DNA of 18,755 bases, taken from positions 1 through 18,755 of the forward strand of contig DVJH01000063.1 in assembly GCA_018710795.1 (NCBI GenBank), in the 5' to 3' direction. Origin of the DNA: Candidatus Galligastranaerophilus gallistercoris (GTDB taxonomy: Bacteria; Cyanobacteriota; Vampirovibrionia; Gastranaerophilales; Gastranaerophilaceae). Below the pieces are notes generated by a model. That model saw only the letters and a list, made by a program, of their open reading frames with translations. It had not been told where the DNA came from and did not search any database. Positions 1 through 7,723 of the stretch are shown here, piece by piece (within the stretch, counting starts at the first letter, position 1; every line of letters starts with the position of its first letter). Made by a program: the position numbers and the translations under genes.

Positions 1-286
1 CATTTAATTCTTCATCGCTTATATTAACACCGTTTACGCAAAATCTTTCCGTATACGAAAATAAATGCGGGCTTGTATATTTTCCTATGATTTTTCTTTT
101 ATCTTTTAATAAAATGCTCTCTATAACGGAACAAACAGACCCCTTGCCGTTTGTGCCCGCTATATGAAACGCTCTGACAGAGTTTTGCGGATTACAAAAA
201 AGTTTCAGCATTAATTTAACTCTGTCGAGCCCCAATTTTATCTTAAATTTGTCTTTTGAAGTTAATATATCGGAAGCATTTATCAT
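1..286 (-). CDS. folC: FolC, folylpolyglutamate/dihydrofolate synthase (N-terminal part, cut by window edge)
   Basis: This is the first 95 codons of a Mur-ligase-like enzyme that adds glutamate to folates (FolC family), in the cytoplasm. Reading leftward from the ATG at 286, the protein starts MINASDIL. It then shows the FolC signature: LGLDRVKLML, the ATP-binding loop HIAGTNGKGSV at about residues 46-56, YTSPHL, ERFCVNG and ISDEEL. The rest lies beyond base 1. It starts 5 bases after the murG stop, so it is the last visible gene of the wall operon. No Shine-Dalgarno sequence is evident; instead a TAAAAT box lies exactly 7 bases before the ATG. MurD and MurF share the GTNGKT/GSSGKT type of loop, but the LDR, SPHL and ISDEE motifs point to FolC. 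Confidence 0.9.
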   Translation of the reverse strand, partial: MINASDILTSKDKFKIKLGLDRVKLMLKLFCNPQNSVRAFHIAGTNGKGSVCSVIESILLKDKRKIIGKYTSPHLFSYTERFCVNGVNISDEELN

Positions 287-291
287 AGAAA

Positions 292-1404
292 TTATTTTAT
301 TGCGTTAATAATCAGGTTCAATATTTTTTCGTTAGCAAATTTAAAATCCCTGCCTAAGTTTTCGGCATTGTTTTTTAAGATATTATATTTTTCTTTACTA
401 TTGATTAATTCATCAATAACATTAATCAATTTCCCGTTTTTAAGTTCATCGTCTTCAAGATACAATGCCGCATTTTTATCCGCTATCGCTTTGGCATTAA
501 TTCTTTGATGATTAGCCGCCGCATACGGATAAGGAATTAAAATCGAAGGGTTTTTTGAAGATAAAATTTCCGATATGCTGATAGAACCTGCTCTTGATAT
601 TATTAAATCGGAAGCTGAAATCGGAACTGCCATGTTATCAAAATAAGGTTCAATTCTCGTATTTGAAGGTATGATAAAATCTTTTACGGTTTCATCATAA
701 TTTTTTCTTCCCGTTTGAAGAATAATTTTTATATCGTTTCTGTTTTTATATTTTTCGATTAATTCTTTTGCGGCGGCATTAATTGATTTTGCCCCCTGAG
801 ACCCTCCCATAATTAAAATTAAAAATTCATCATTAATGTTTAATTCTTTTCTTGCCTCTTCTTTTGCAATTTCAAAAAAAACTGATCTTACGGGGTTGTT
901 ATAATTATATACGTTGTTTGATTTTATATATTTATTTGCTTCAACAAAAGCAAGATTGACCGCCTTTGCGTTTTTTGAAAAGAACCGTGTAACAATCCCC
1001 GGGATACAATCGGAATCATGTAAAACGTAGGGTATATTTAAAATATTTGCCGCAAATAAAACGGGAGCGCTTACATATCCGCCCGTTGCAAAAACAACAT
1101 CGGGCTTATATTTTATACAGTAAAAAAGAGCTTTAATTATTGAAATAAATAAAACAAATACCCATTTTATAAATTTCAGGCTGAATTTTCGCTGCATGCC
1201 CGTAACTTCAACGGATAAAAATTGAAAGTTGGCGTCATTCGCTATTTTTTTTTCGGGATTATTTTTGTTTCCAATATAAAATATATTCTCGTTTTCTGCT
1301 CCCGATTTTAAAAGCTCGTTTATAATCGATACCGCAGGGTAAATATGCCCTCCGGTGCCGCCGCCCGTTATAAAAAATTTTTTATTGCATATATCTTTGA
1401 ACAT
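292..1404 (-). CDS. murG: MurG, lipid II synthase (UDP-GlcNAc transferase)
   Basis: This is the peripheral membrane glycosyltransferase (GT-B fold) that adds GlcNAc to lipid I at the inner face of the membrane, making lipid II. At 370 aa it is close to the usual 355-365. The N-terminal glycine loop GGGTGGH is at residues 14-20. The donor site has GGSQGAK (200-206), SRAGSISISEI (270-280, with the conserved Glu) and ANHQRINA (297-304). Hydrophobic patches near 80-95 fit membrane association. One oddity is HDSDCIPG (129-136), where most MurG proteins have an HEQN-type acceptor motif. The ATG at 1404 overlaps the ftsW 3' end by 23 bases. A purine-rich AGAGGA stretch lies about 12 bases upstream, which suggests translational coupling to ftsW. 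Identity is secure. Confidence 0.96.
   Translation of the reverse strand: MFKDICNKKFFITGGGTGGHIYPAVSIINELLKSGAENENIFYIGNKNNPEKKIANDANFQFLSVEVTGMQRKFSLKFIKWVFVLFISIIKALFYCIKYKPDVVFATGGYVSAPVLFAANILNIPYVLHDSDCIPGIVTRFFSKNAKAVNLAFVEANKYIKSNNVYNYNNPVRSVFFEIAKEEARKELNINDEFLILIMGGSQGAKSINAAAKELIEKYKNRNDIKIILQTGRKNYDETVKDFIIPSNTRIEPYFDNMAVPISASDLIISRAGSISISEILSSKNPSILIPYPYAAANHQRINAKAIADKNAALYLEDDELKNGKLINVIDELINSKEKYNILKNNAENLGRDFKFANEKILNLIINAIK
294..321 (-). promoter_or_regulatory. possible promoter for folC inside the murG 3' end
   Basis: On the minus strand a TTGAAC box (316-321) and a TAAAAT box (294-299) are separated by 16 bases, and the -10 box ends 7 bases before the folC ATG. It sits at the very end of murG, so it would be an internal promoter giving a leaderless transcript. 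In AT-rich DNA such matches arise by chance, so support is weak. Confidence 0.25.
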
Positions 1405-2548
1405 TATAAGGTCTTATCCTCTGCACTCTTTTTTTGGATATATTTAATAATACACCAAGCATACATAATGAAACCGCAAGCGAACTTCCGCCGTAACTTA
1501 TAAAAGGAAGCGGAATACCCGTCGCCGGAAGGAACGAGCTTGCTACCGAAATATTCATTAAAGCCTGAAAACCTATTGAAAAAGTTATTCCGACACTAAC
1601 CAGCTTGCCGAACATATCGGGACTTCTGAGTGCAATTATAAGCCCCCTGTGAACAAAAATCGCAAAAAGGCATATTATAAAAAAGCACCCCAAAAAACCG
1701 AATTCTTCGGCAATTACGGAAAATATAAAATCCGTATGCCCCTCGGGAAGCCACTGAAGCTTTTGTTTTGAATTTCCGTATCCGACACCGAAAAAGCCGC
1801 CGCCCGCAAATGCAACAAGGGATTGAATTATGTTATACCCCGCATTGTGCGGGTCTTTATTCGGATCCAGCCACACAACAATCCTTTGCCACTGATATCC
1901 TTTAATGAGAGGAGATGCGGCAGCGGCTGCAAGTATATATGTAAACGCCATTTTTATTGCGCTCATGCCGCCTGCCATATAAAATATAACGCTTGCCGTT
2001 ACCAATAATAAAATTATCATCGATAAGTTAGGCTGTTTATATACCAAAAGAAGCATGCAGGCAAAAATAACAAAATAGGGTATCTTTTTTGCATTTAAAA
2101 TAATGGTGTCTCTTGTAAATATATGCGCAAACATTAATATTACGGCGGGTTTGGCAAGCTCTGAAGGCTGAAATTGTATCGGACCGAGCACAAGCCATCT
2201 TTTAGCCTCGTTTACCATTTTCCCCAGAGGCGTAAACTGAACCAATATCAATAGTATCAAAACAACAACCGCAAGAGGCATTGCAAAATTTTCAAGTTTT
2301 TTATAATCGTATTTTGTAAAAAAAACGGCACCCGCAATTCCCACTATCAGCCATACAAACTGCCTCACCGTATAAAATAAAGGCGACAGCCCTTCAACAA
2401 CCGCCTTTGAAGAACCTGCGGAAAATATTGCCATAACACCGATTACGACAAGAAAAATTGTAACAATGATAAGAGTCCTGTCGGGAGGCGAAATTATATA
2501 CCCGTCCTCTTCGACATAATTATTCGGAAGTTCTCTTCTGTAAGACAT
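1382..2548 (-). CDS. ftsW: FtsW, SEDS-family septal peptidoglycan polymerase
   Basis: This polytopic membrane protein (about ten membrane segments) polymerises lipid II at the division septum together with a class B PBP. I start it at the ATG at 2548 (388 aa, MSYRRELPNN), because AGGAG lies about 15 bases upstream and homology begins there; the frame stays open further up to 2605. SEDS landmarks are PSELAK (128-133), GYNIIQSLVAF (237-247), the LPEGHTDFIFS loop (267-277) carrying the essential Asp273, and GIPLPFISYGGSS (344-356). KQPNLS at 171-176 has Asn where many FtsW/RodA proteins have Asp (QPDLG). The start overlaps the murD end by 29 bases in another frame. RodA is the alternative, but the position between murD and murG favours FtsW. 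Confidence 0.94.
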   Translation of the reverse strand: MSYRRELPNNYVEEDGYIISPPDRTLIIVTIFLVVIGVMAIFSAGSSKAVVEGLSPLFYTVRQFVWLIVGIAGAVFFTKYDYKKLENFAMPLAVVVLILLILVQFTPLGKMVNEAKRWLVLGPIQFQPSELAKPAVILMFAHIFTRDTIILNAKKIPYFVIFACMLLLVYKQPNLSMIILLLVTASVIFYMAGGMSAIKMAFTYILAAAAASPLIKGYQWQRIVVWLDPNKDPHNAGYNIIQSLVAFAGGGFFGVGYGNSKQKLQWLPEGHTDFIFSVIAEEFGFLGCFFIICLFAIFVHRGLIIALRSPDMFGKLVSVGITFSIGFQALMNISVASSFLPATGIPLPFISYGGSSLAVSLCMLGVLLNISKKRVQRIRPYNVQRYMQ

Positions 2549-3884
2549 ATTTTCTAAAAGCTTCTCCTCTTGCTTCAAAATTATCAAACATATCAAAACT
2601 TGCACATGCGGGTGAAAATAAAACTATATCGGGATTATCCCTTGCCGCCTCATCAATGGCGCCTTCAAGAGTGGTTTCTTCTTTTATATTGTTAAATCCC
2701 GAATTTAAAAGCGCGCATTTAAATCTTTCTTTCGCTTCGCCGATTAAAACAACTTTATTTATTCTTTTTTTTATGTATGAAACAAATTCATCCAAAGGAG
2801 TATTCTTATCTCTTCCCCCCGCAATTAATGAAACCTGTTTTCCTTCAAACGCATTTATCGCAACGTTGCTTGCTTCGGGGTTTGTCGCTTTTGAATCATT
2901 ATAATAGCTTGTATTATTTATCTTTGTAATAAATTCAAGGCGGTGCGAAGGGCTTTTAAACTTTTTAATTGCACATTTAACGGTTTCATTATCAAGTCCG
3001 ATTAATTTTGCGGCGATTATTGCGCACATAACGTTTTGCATGTTATGGTTTCCCGCCATATTAATCTCATCGGTATCAATAATTTTTTCATTTTTAAAAT
3101 AAATTGAATTATCTTTTATGTAGCAGTTATTTTCATAATCGATTTTTGAGAGTGAAAAATAATAAATATTTGCCTTTATATCGGATTCAAACGTTTTTGT
3201 ATAAGGGTCATCATAATTTAAAATAACGTATGAATTTTTATCCGCTCTTTTTAAAATATCGGTTTTATCTTTAATATATCCTTCCATTCCGTTATGCCAG
3301 GAAATATGATCGGGCGTAATATTGCATAAAATCGAAATTTTGGGCATTAATTTTTTTGAATAATGCAATTGATAAGAACTCGCTTCGACACACAAATAAT
3401 CGGGAAGATTATTCTCATCTTCAAGAACCTCTAACGGCGGAACACCGACATTTCCGACATACGGCGCATTATATTTTTCGCTCAAAATAAAAGATGTAAG
3501 CATCGTGGTTGTTGTTTTGCCGTTTGTTCCGGTTATCAAAATCATTTTATCCTGATAATTCAGGTTAATCCCCGCATATTCAATGTCCGAATAAATCGGA
3601 ATATTCAAAGAATTTATCTTTTTTATAACGGGCGCATCATCTTTAATTGAAGGCGAAATAATCACAAAATCCGAATTATTTATAAATTCATCGCTGTGCC
3701 CGTTGAATTCAATTTTTGCACCGAGGTTAATTAATTTTTTAACATCATCTTCATCTTTTTTATTCATTGAAGAAAATTCGGAAATATAAACACTATAACC
3801 TTTTTTTAGAAAATATTCGGCGCTCTTTTTTCCCGTCAGAGAATATCCCAGAATTAAAACTTTTTTGCTTCCGTTATTCAACAT
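2520..3884 (-). CDS. murD: MurD, UDP-MurNAc-L-alanine:D-glutamate ligase
   Basis: This cytoplasmic ATP-dependent ligase adds D-Glu to UDP-MurNAc-L-Ala. Its 454 aa match the family length. The N-terminal Rossmann domain carries ILGYSLTGKKSA (11-22). The central ATPase domain has GTNGKTTTT (119-127), EASSYQL (168-174) and NITPDHISWH (188-197). The C-terminal domain has NDSKATNPEA (329-338), GGRDKNTP (356-363) and a late FSPACASFD followed by FEARGEAFR, which is typical of MurD. The ATG lies 4 bases after the mraY TAG stop. The likely weak ribosome site (GCGGA) lies inside the mraY end, so translation may be coupled. No key residue appears to be missing. Confidence 0.97.
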   Translation of the reverse strand: MLNNGSKKVLILGYSLTGKKSAEYFLKKGYSVYISEFSSMNKKDEDDVKKLINLGAKIEFNGHSDEFINNSDFVIISPSIKDDAPVIKKINSLNIPIYSDIEYAGINLNYQDKMILITGTNGKTTTTMLTSFILSEKYNAPYVGNVGVPPLEVLEDENNLPDYLCVEASSYQLHYSKKLMPKISILCNITPDHISWHNGMEGYIKDKTDILKRADKNSYVILNYDDPYTKTFESDIKANIYYFSLSKIDYENNCYIKDNSIYFKNEKIIDTDEINMAGNHNMQNVMCAIIAAKLIGLDNETVKCAIKKFKSPSHRLEFITKINNTSYYNDSKATNPEASNVAINAFEGKQVSLIAGGRDKNTPLDEFVSYIKKRINKVVLIGEAKERFKCALLNSGFNNIKEETTLEGAIDEAARDNPDIVLFSPACASFDMFDNFEARGEAFRKYVLQKRTSE

Positions 3885-3888
3885 AAAA

Positions 3889-4866
3889 CTACATTCCGCT
3901 CATTACTTTTTGTATTAAAAATCCCCAAACCGAAACCAAACCTCCTATTGCAGAGATTATGCAAAATACGGTTACTATTTTTTTCTCGCTCCACCCCGAC
4001 AATTCAAAATGATGATGAACGGGGCTCATTTTAAAAATTCTTTTACCCGTTAATTTAAAGCTTGCAACCTGCAGCATGACTGATAATGTTTCCGATATGA
4101 AAATAACGGCAATCGGAATAAGCCAGAGTTCAAATTTGCCCATAATCGCAATTGTTGCAAGCATACCCCCTAACGCAAGAGAACCGGTATCTCCCATAAA
4201 GATTTTGGCGGGATTTTTATTAAAATATAAAAATCCTAAAGATGCGGCGCTTGCGGCAACGGAAATAATTGCCAAATCATTATAGCCGTTTATTTTGCAT
4301 ATAATGGAACAGGCAAGAAACGCAAAAAACGAACACCCCGCGGCAAGTCCGTCCAATCCGTCCGTTAAATTGAGGGCGTTTGACGAACCTACTATCATAA
4401 ATACGGCAAAGAAAGGATATAAATACCCCAATTCCAGATTAAACCCGAAAAACGTCAAATGCGCCTACTGCTGGAAAATAATATAAAAAGCGGGAAGCAT
4501 TGAAACCGCAATTTGAAGCGCAAGTTTTGCTCTGGGGCTTAAACCCTCGTTCTGTTTTCCTTTAATTTTTTTAATGTCATCTTCAAATCCCGTAAACATA
4601 TAAAATATCAGGGTCATAAGAACAATCATGGCTCTTGTGGTAAGCTCCTGCGCCATAAAAAGGGCAATTAAAGAGCCTAAAATTATTGAAATGACAATAA
4701 ATACGCCGCCCGTGGTCGGAGTTTTGTTTTTGGCGGCATGAAGTTTTTGAACTTCTTCTTTTATATATTGTGCATACATCTTCTTTTTCATAAACGCAAG
4801 ATAAGGAACACCCGAAAGAAGCGTCAGCGTTAAAGTTATTAAAAATGCAACCGCAACCATTATCAT
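3889..4866 (-). CDS. mraY: MraY, phospho-MurNAc-pentapeptide transferase, interrupted by an in-frame TAG
   Basis: MraY transfers phospho-MurNAc-pentapeptide to undecaprenyl phosphate, making lipid I in the inner membrane. The frame runs from the ATG at 4866 to a TAG at 3889, giving 325 positions, the normal length of Gram-positive-type MraY. Codon 134 (4465-4467) is TAG, so only 4465-4866 (133 aa) and a downstream piece from about 4458 to 3889 are open. All landmarks are present across both halves in one frame: KTPTTGG (48-54), FEDD with Asp96/97, GLSPRAKLALQ (108-118), then NALNLTDGLDGLA (about 163-175), MGDTGSL (about 224-230) and PVHHHFE (about 282-288). The ATG overlaps the murF stop as ATGA, with GGTGA about 8 bases upstream. 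No ribosome site precedes the TTG at 4458. It may be a sequence error, a real amber codon that is read through, or a damaged gene. Confidence 0.9.
4465..4467 (-). other. in-frame amber codon inside mraY
   Basis: The minus strand reads CAG CAG TAG GCG CAT TTG, with the frame open on both sides. The TAG falls in the non-membrane loop after the helix that follows the Asp-Asp motif, just before the sequence leading to NLTDGLDG. One transition (T to C) would give a third CAG (Gln). Four other genes here (mraY itself, aroE, fixC and the gene at 9659-10393) end in TAG, so TAG seems to act as a stop elsewhere in this genome. Confidence 0.9.
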
Positions 4867-6197
4867 AAATTTTTCACCGTTTCCATAATCTCTTCAAATT
4901 TCATAAATCTTGACGCCTTTAAAAGTACCGTAGTGCCTTTTTTTAAGTTTTCGTTTATATATTTTGCACACTCAAGATTTGTTTTAAAACTTTTTCCTTC
5001 AAAAAGGCTTGCTTTTAAAATAAATTTGGATAATTCCCCGACCGTTAAAATTTCAATGTCCGAATCTTTTTTATAATAAGAAGATAAAAATTCTCCTATT
5101 TGTTTATGATACATAATGGAATCTTTGCCGAGTTCTCCCATATCCCCTAAAACAAGCGCAACCGGGGGTTTATAGACAGATAAAAATGTTTTAATCGCGG
5201 CTTTCATTGATTCGGGATTGGCATTATAGCTGTCGTTTATAAAGTTAATGCCTTTTATATTTGAAAATTCCCATCTTTTTTCAATCGGCTTAAATTCAAA
5301 TAAACCTCTTTTTATATTGCAATTATCAACGTTTAATTTTTTTGCGGCTTCTATGACCAATGCCGCATTGTATGCGTTATGTTCTCCCGCAACGGATAAT
5401 TCATATTCTTCTTCTTTATAGTTAAAAGTTGTCTTTTCTTTTTCAATTCTTATATTTTTGCATTCATTTGAAGAAACATATATCTTCGCTCCGTCAAAAT
5501 TAATATTTTCTTTAATAACCGCACAATCAGGCGCAATAAAAACGCCGTCTTTTTTTAAATGTTTTGCAATCTCGCATTTTGCAATTGCAATGTTTTTAAC
5601 CGTCCCGAGCAATTCCACATGTGCGGTTCCTATATTTGTTATGATTGCGATATCGGGGTTTGCATATAAACTCAACAGTTCAATTTCGCCTAAATTTCTC
5701 ATGCCCATCTCTAAAACAAGAACTTCGGTATCAACGGGCATTTTAAAAAACGTTTCGCATAATCCGATTTCATTATTATGATTCAATGCCGTTTTATGGG
5801 TCTTATACGTTGTCGATAAAACGCCGTATAACATCTCTTTTACGGTCGTTTTGCCCGAGCTTCCCGTTATTGCGACAACTTTGGGGTTTATTTTTCTTCT
5901 TATGTAATTTGCAAGTTTTAAATATGATACAAGCGTATTTTCAACATAGATTATGCATTCGGCATCATCGTTTATTTTTGTCTTATCCTGAGTAAAATAT
6001 CCGATTGCGCCGCTTTTGAGCGCAGCGTCTATAAATGAATGTCCGTCATAATTCTCGCCTCTTAAAGGCAGATAAAAATCACTTTCTTTTATCTTTCTTG
6101 TATCGGTCGAAATATCAAATTTAATATCTGAATCAATATCACCCTTAAGCAGGATTCCGCCGGTATTTTCAATAACTTCTCTAATGCTAAACTGCAT
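4863..6197 (-). CDS. murF: MurF, UDP-MurNAc-tripeptide:D-Ala-D-Ala ligase
   Basis: This cytoplasmic ligase completes UDP-MurNAc-pentapeptide by adding D-Ala-D-Ala. Its 444 aa are typical. The N-terminal substrate domain has STDTRKIKESDFYLPLRG (30-47). The central ATPase domain has TGSSGKTTVKEML (111-123), ALNHNNEIG (137-145), EMGMRNLGEI (163-172) and ITNIGTAHVELLG (186-198). The C-terminal domain has NDSYNANPESM (321-331) and LGDMGELG (350-357). The SSGKTTVK form of the loop and NDSYNANP distinguish it from MurC, MurD and MurE. The ATG at 6197 follows a GGGGGA ribosome site at 5-6 bases. It is the first gene of the wall operon and is read away from the DUF4127 gene, from a promoter at 6242-6270. 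Its TGA overlaps the mraY ATG. Confidence 0.97.
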   Translation of the reverse strand: MQFSIREVIENTGGILLKGDIDSDIKFDISTDTRKIKESDFYLPLRGENYDGHSFIDAALKSGAIGYFTQDKTKINDDAECIIYVENTLVSYLKLANYIRRKINPKVVAITGSSGKTTVKEMLYGVLSTTYKTHKTALNHNNEIGLCETFFKMPVDTEVLVLEMGMRNLGEIELLSLYANPDIAIITNIGTAHVELLGTVKNIAIAKCEIAKHLKKDGVFIAPDCAVIKENINFDGAKIYVSSNECKNIRIEKEKTTFNYKEEEYELSVAGEHNAYNAALVIEAAKKLNVDNCNIKRGLFEFKPIEKRWEFSNIKGINFINDSYNANPESMKAAIKTFLSVYKPPVALVLGDMGELGKDSIMYHKQIGEFLSSYYKKDSDIEILTVGELSKFILKASLFEGKSFKTNLECAKYINENLKKGTTVLLKASRFMKFEEIMETVKNL

Positions 6198-6214
6198 TTA
6201 TTCCCCCGAGTCCC

Positions 6215-6233
6215 GCACTTAAATAAAAAGTGC
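6215..6233. repeat. inverted repeat in the murF leader
   Basis: GCACTT (6215-6220) and AAGTGC (6228-6233) form a perfect 6-base inverted repeat around a 7-base AT spacer. In the murF transcript it would form a hairpin within the first few bases of the predicted 5' end (about 6235). It could be an RNA-stabilising 5' hairpin or a protein-binding site; neither is shown. Confidence 0.45.
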
Positions 6234-6241
6234 ACAAAGTT

Positions 6242-6270
6242 ATTGTAAATCAAACAGTGCTTGATGTAAA
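6242..6270 (-). promoter_or_regulatory. promoter of the murF-mraY-murD-ftsW-murG(-folC) operon
   Basis: On the minus strand TTTACA (6265-6270, 5 of 6 matches to the sigma-70 -35 consensus) and TACAAT (6242-6247, 5 of 6 to the -10 consensus) are separated by exactly 17 bases. This predicts a start near 6235 and a leader of about 38 bases before the murF ATG. It overlaps almost completely the candidate promoter for the divergent gene at 6280. Confidence 0.55.
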
Positions 6271-6272
6271 AT
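6243..6272 (+). promoter_or_regulatory. candidate promoter of the DUF4127-dapF pair, face to face with the murF promoter
   Basis: On the plus strand TTGTAA (6243-6248) and TAAAAT (6267-6272) are separated by 18 bases. The -10 box ends 7 bases before the ATG at 6280, which would place the start at or next to the A of the ATG and make the mRNA leaderless. No Shine-Dalgarno sequence precedes the ATG. Confidence 0.4.
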
Positions 6273-6279
6273 AGTTTTT

Positions 6280-7710
6280 ATGAAAAAGATTGCGCTTCTC
6301 CCGATAGATAACAGACCCGTAACTTATACGCTTTTAAAAGACATTATTGCGCTTAACGATAACATTAAACTTGATATGCCCGAAAGAAATTATCTGGGCG
6401 GTTTATATGAAGCGGCAAATATAAAAGAAATTACAAACTGGCTTATTGAAACGGATGACATTGATTATCTTATACTTTCTCTGGATACAATCGCATACGG
6501 CGGGCTTGTTCCCTCAAGAAGAATGAATGACGGATTTGATGAAATAAAATCAAGACTTGATATTGTAAGAGACTCTATACTTGAAAAAAAGAAAAAAAAT
6601 AAAAAACTGAAAGTTTATGCGTTTTCAAGCATAATGAGAATTTCAAACAACAACGCCGCCGAAGAAGAAAAGCCATACTGGGCGGATTTCGGCAAAGAAA
6701 TTTATTCTTATTCGTATAATTTGCATAAAGCAAGAATAAATAACGAAAACAAAAACATTGAACATAATATTCCGCCCGAAATATTAAAAGATTATCTTGA
6801 CACAAGAAAAAGAAATTATGAAATAAATAAACTCTATTTAAAATGGCTTGAAAAAAAGGTAATTGATTTTTTAATATACTCAAAAGACGACACGGGCGCA
6901 TTCGGGCTGAATGTGGAAGAAGCGTTTAATTTAAAAGAAGAAATAATAAAAAGAAAACTGAACGCAAAAGTTAAAACGGGCGCCGATGAAATTCCGCTGG
7001 CGCTTTTGTTGAGGGCAATAACCGAAAATATAAAAATCAAAATTAAAATCGAATATAAAAACAAAGAGTCGATTAATTTAATTTCAAAATACGAAGATAT
7101 ATCCGTTGAAGAATGCGTCAAATCGCAAATTGAAACCGGAATAAAAAACGCCTGTATAACGGATATTAACCCGGATATAATTTTTTATGTAAATAATTTT
7201 GATAAAATTCAGGGAGATTTGGTTTTTAAAGATAACGTAAATAACACCTTGAATATAAAGTTAAATTTTGACAAACCCTGTATCATTGCGGATATTAATA
7301 ATGCAAACGGCGCAGACTGGGAATTTGTCGAAAATATGGTAAAAAATAAAATCGATAAAAATCTTTATGCATATTCTGGATACAATACAAGCGCAAATTC
7401 AATCGGGAGCGCTCTTGCAATAGGAATCTGCACATATATTGCAAAAAAGGAAAAATCTTTCAGAGAATGCGCTTTTAAAAAACTTTTAATTACAAGACTG
7501 CTTGACGACTGGGCTTATCAGGCAGATATAAGAGATTACATAAAAGAAGCAAAAGATGGCAACTATGTTCTTGCGCTTAGTGAAAATTCGGACAGATTTA
7601 AACCTTATGAAAACAAAATTAAAAATTTTCTTAACACCGAATTTAAAGTTTTATATTCTCTTCCCTGGAAAAGGAGTTTTGAAGCGGAATTTGACGTAAT
7701 AATAAAATAA
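6280..7710 (+). CDS. DUF4127 family protein, function unknown
   Basis: This 476-aa, probably cytoplasmic protein has no signal peptide or membrane segment. I recognise the DUF4127 family pattern: LLPIDNRPV (6-14), YLGG followed by a conserved Ala, ILSLDTIAYGGLVPSRR (65-81), FSSIMRIS (115-122), KDDTGAFGLN (202-211), KTGADEIPLALLLRA (232-246) and GYNTSANSIGSALA (367-380). The conserved Asp, Arg and Asn residues look like an active site, but no reaction is known to me. It lies 13 bases before dapF and diverges from the murF operon, so a tie to the cell wall or to amino-sugar metabolism is possible; that is inference from position only. The ATG has no ribosome site and a -10-like box 7 bases upstream. 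Confidence 0.85.
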   Translation: MKKIALLPIDNRPVTYTLLKDIIALNDNIKLDMPERNYLGGLYEAANIKEITNWLIETDDIDYLILSLDTIAYGGLVPSRRMNDGFDEIKSRLDIVRDSILEKKKKNKKLKVYAFSSIMRISNNNAAEEEKPYWADFGKEIYSYSYNLHKARINNENKNIEHNIPPEILKDYLDTRKRNYEINKLYLKWLEKKVIDFLIYSKDDTGAFGLNVEEAFNLKEEIIKRKLNAKVKTGADEIPLALLLRAITENIKIKIKIEYKNKESINLISKYEDISVEECVKSQIETGIKNACITDINPDIIFYVNNFDKIQGDLVFKDNVNNTLNIKLNFDKPCIIADINNANGADWEFVENMVKNKIDKNLYAYSGYNTSANSIGSALAIGICTYIAKKEKSFRECAFKKLLITRLLDDWAYQADIRDYIKEAKDGNYVLALSENSDRFKPYENKIKNFLNTEFKVLYSLPWKRSFEAEFDVIIK

Positions 7711-7723
7711 GGAAAAAAATAAA

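Noticed and set aside
2549..2605. Longer ftsW starting at 2605
   Set aside because: The extra 19 residues lie in the murD coding region and have no FtsW homology, and the ATG at 2548 has AGGAG upstream.
4456..4458. Restart of translation at TTG 4458 giving a separate MraY C-terminal protein
   Set aside because: No Shine-Dalgarno sequence precedes it, and the frame is the same as upstream, so a single interrupted gene is simpler. It is not fully excluded.
4465..4467. Genome-wide recoding of TAG as glutamine
   Set aside because: mraY, aroE, fixC and the gene at 9659-10393 all end in TAG at the natural end of their homology or structure, so TAG acts as a stop here.
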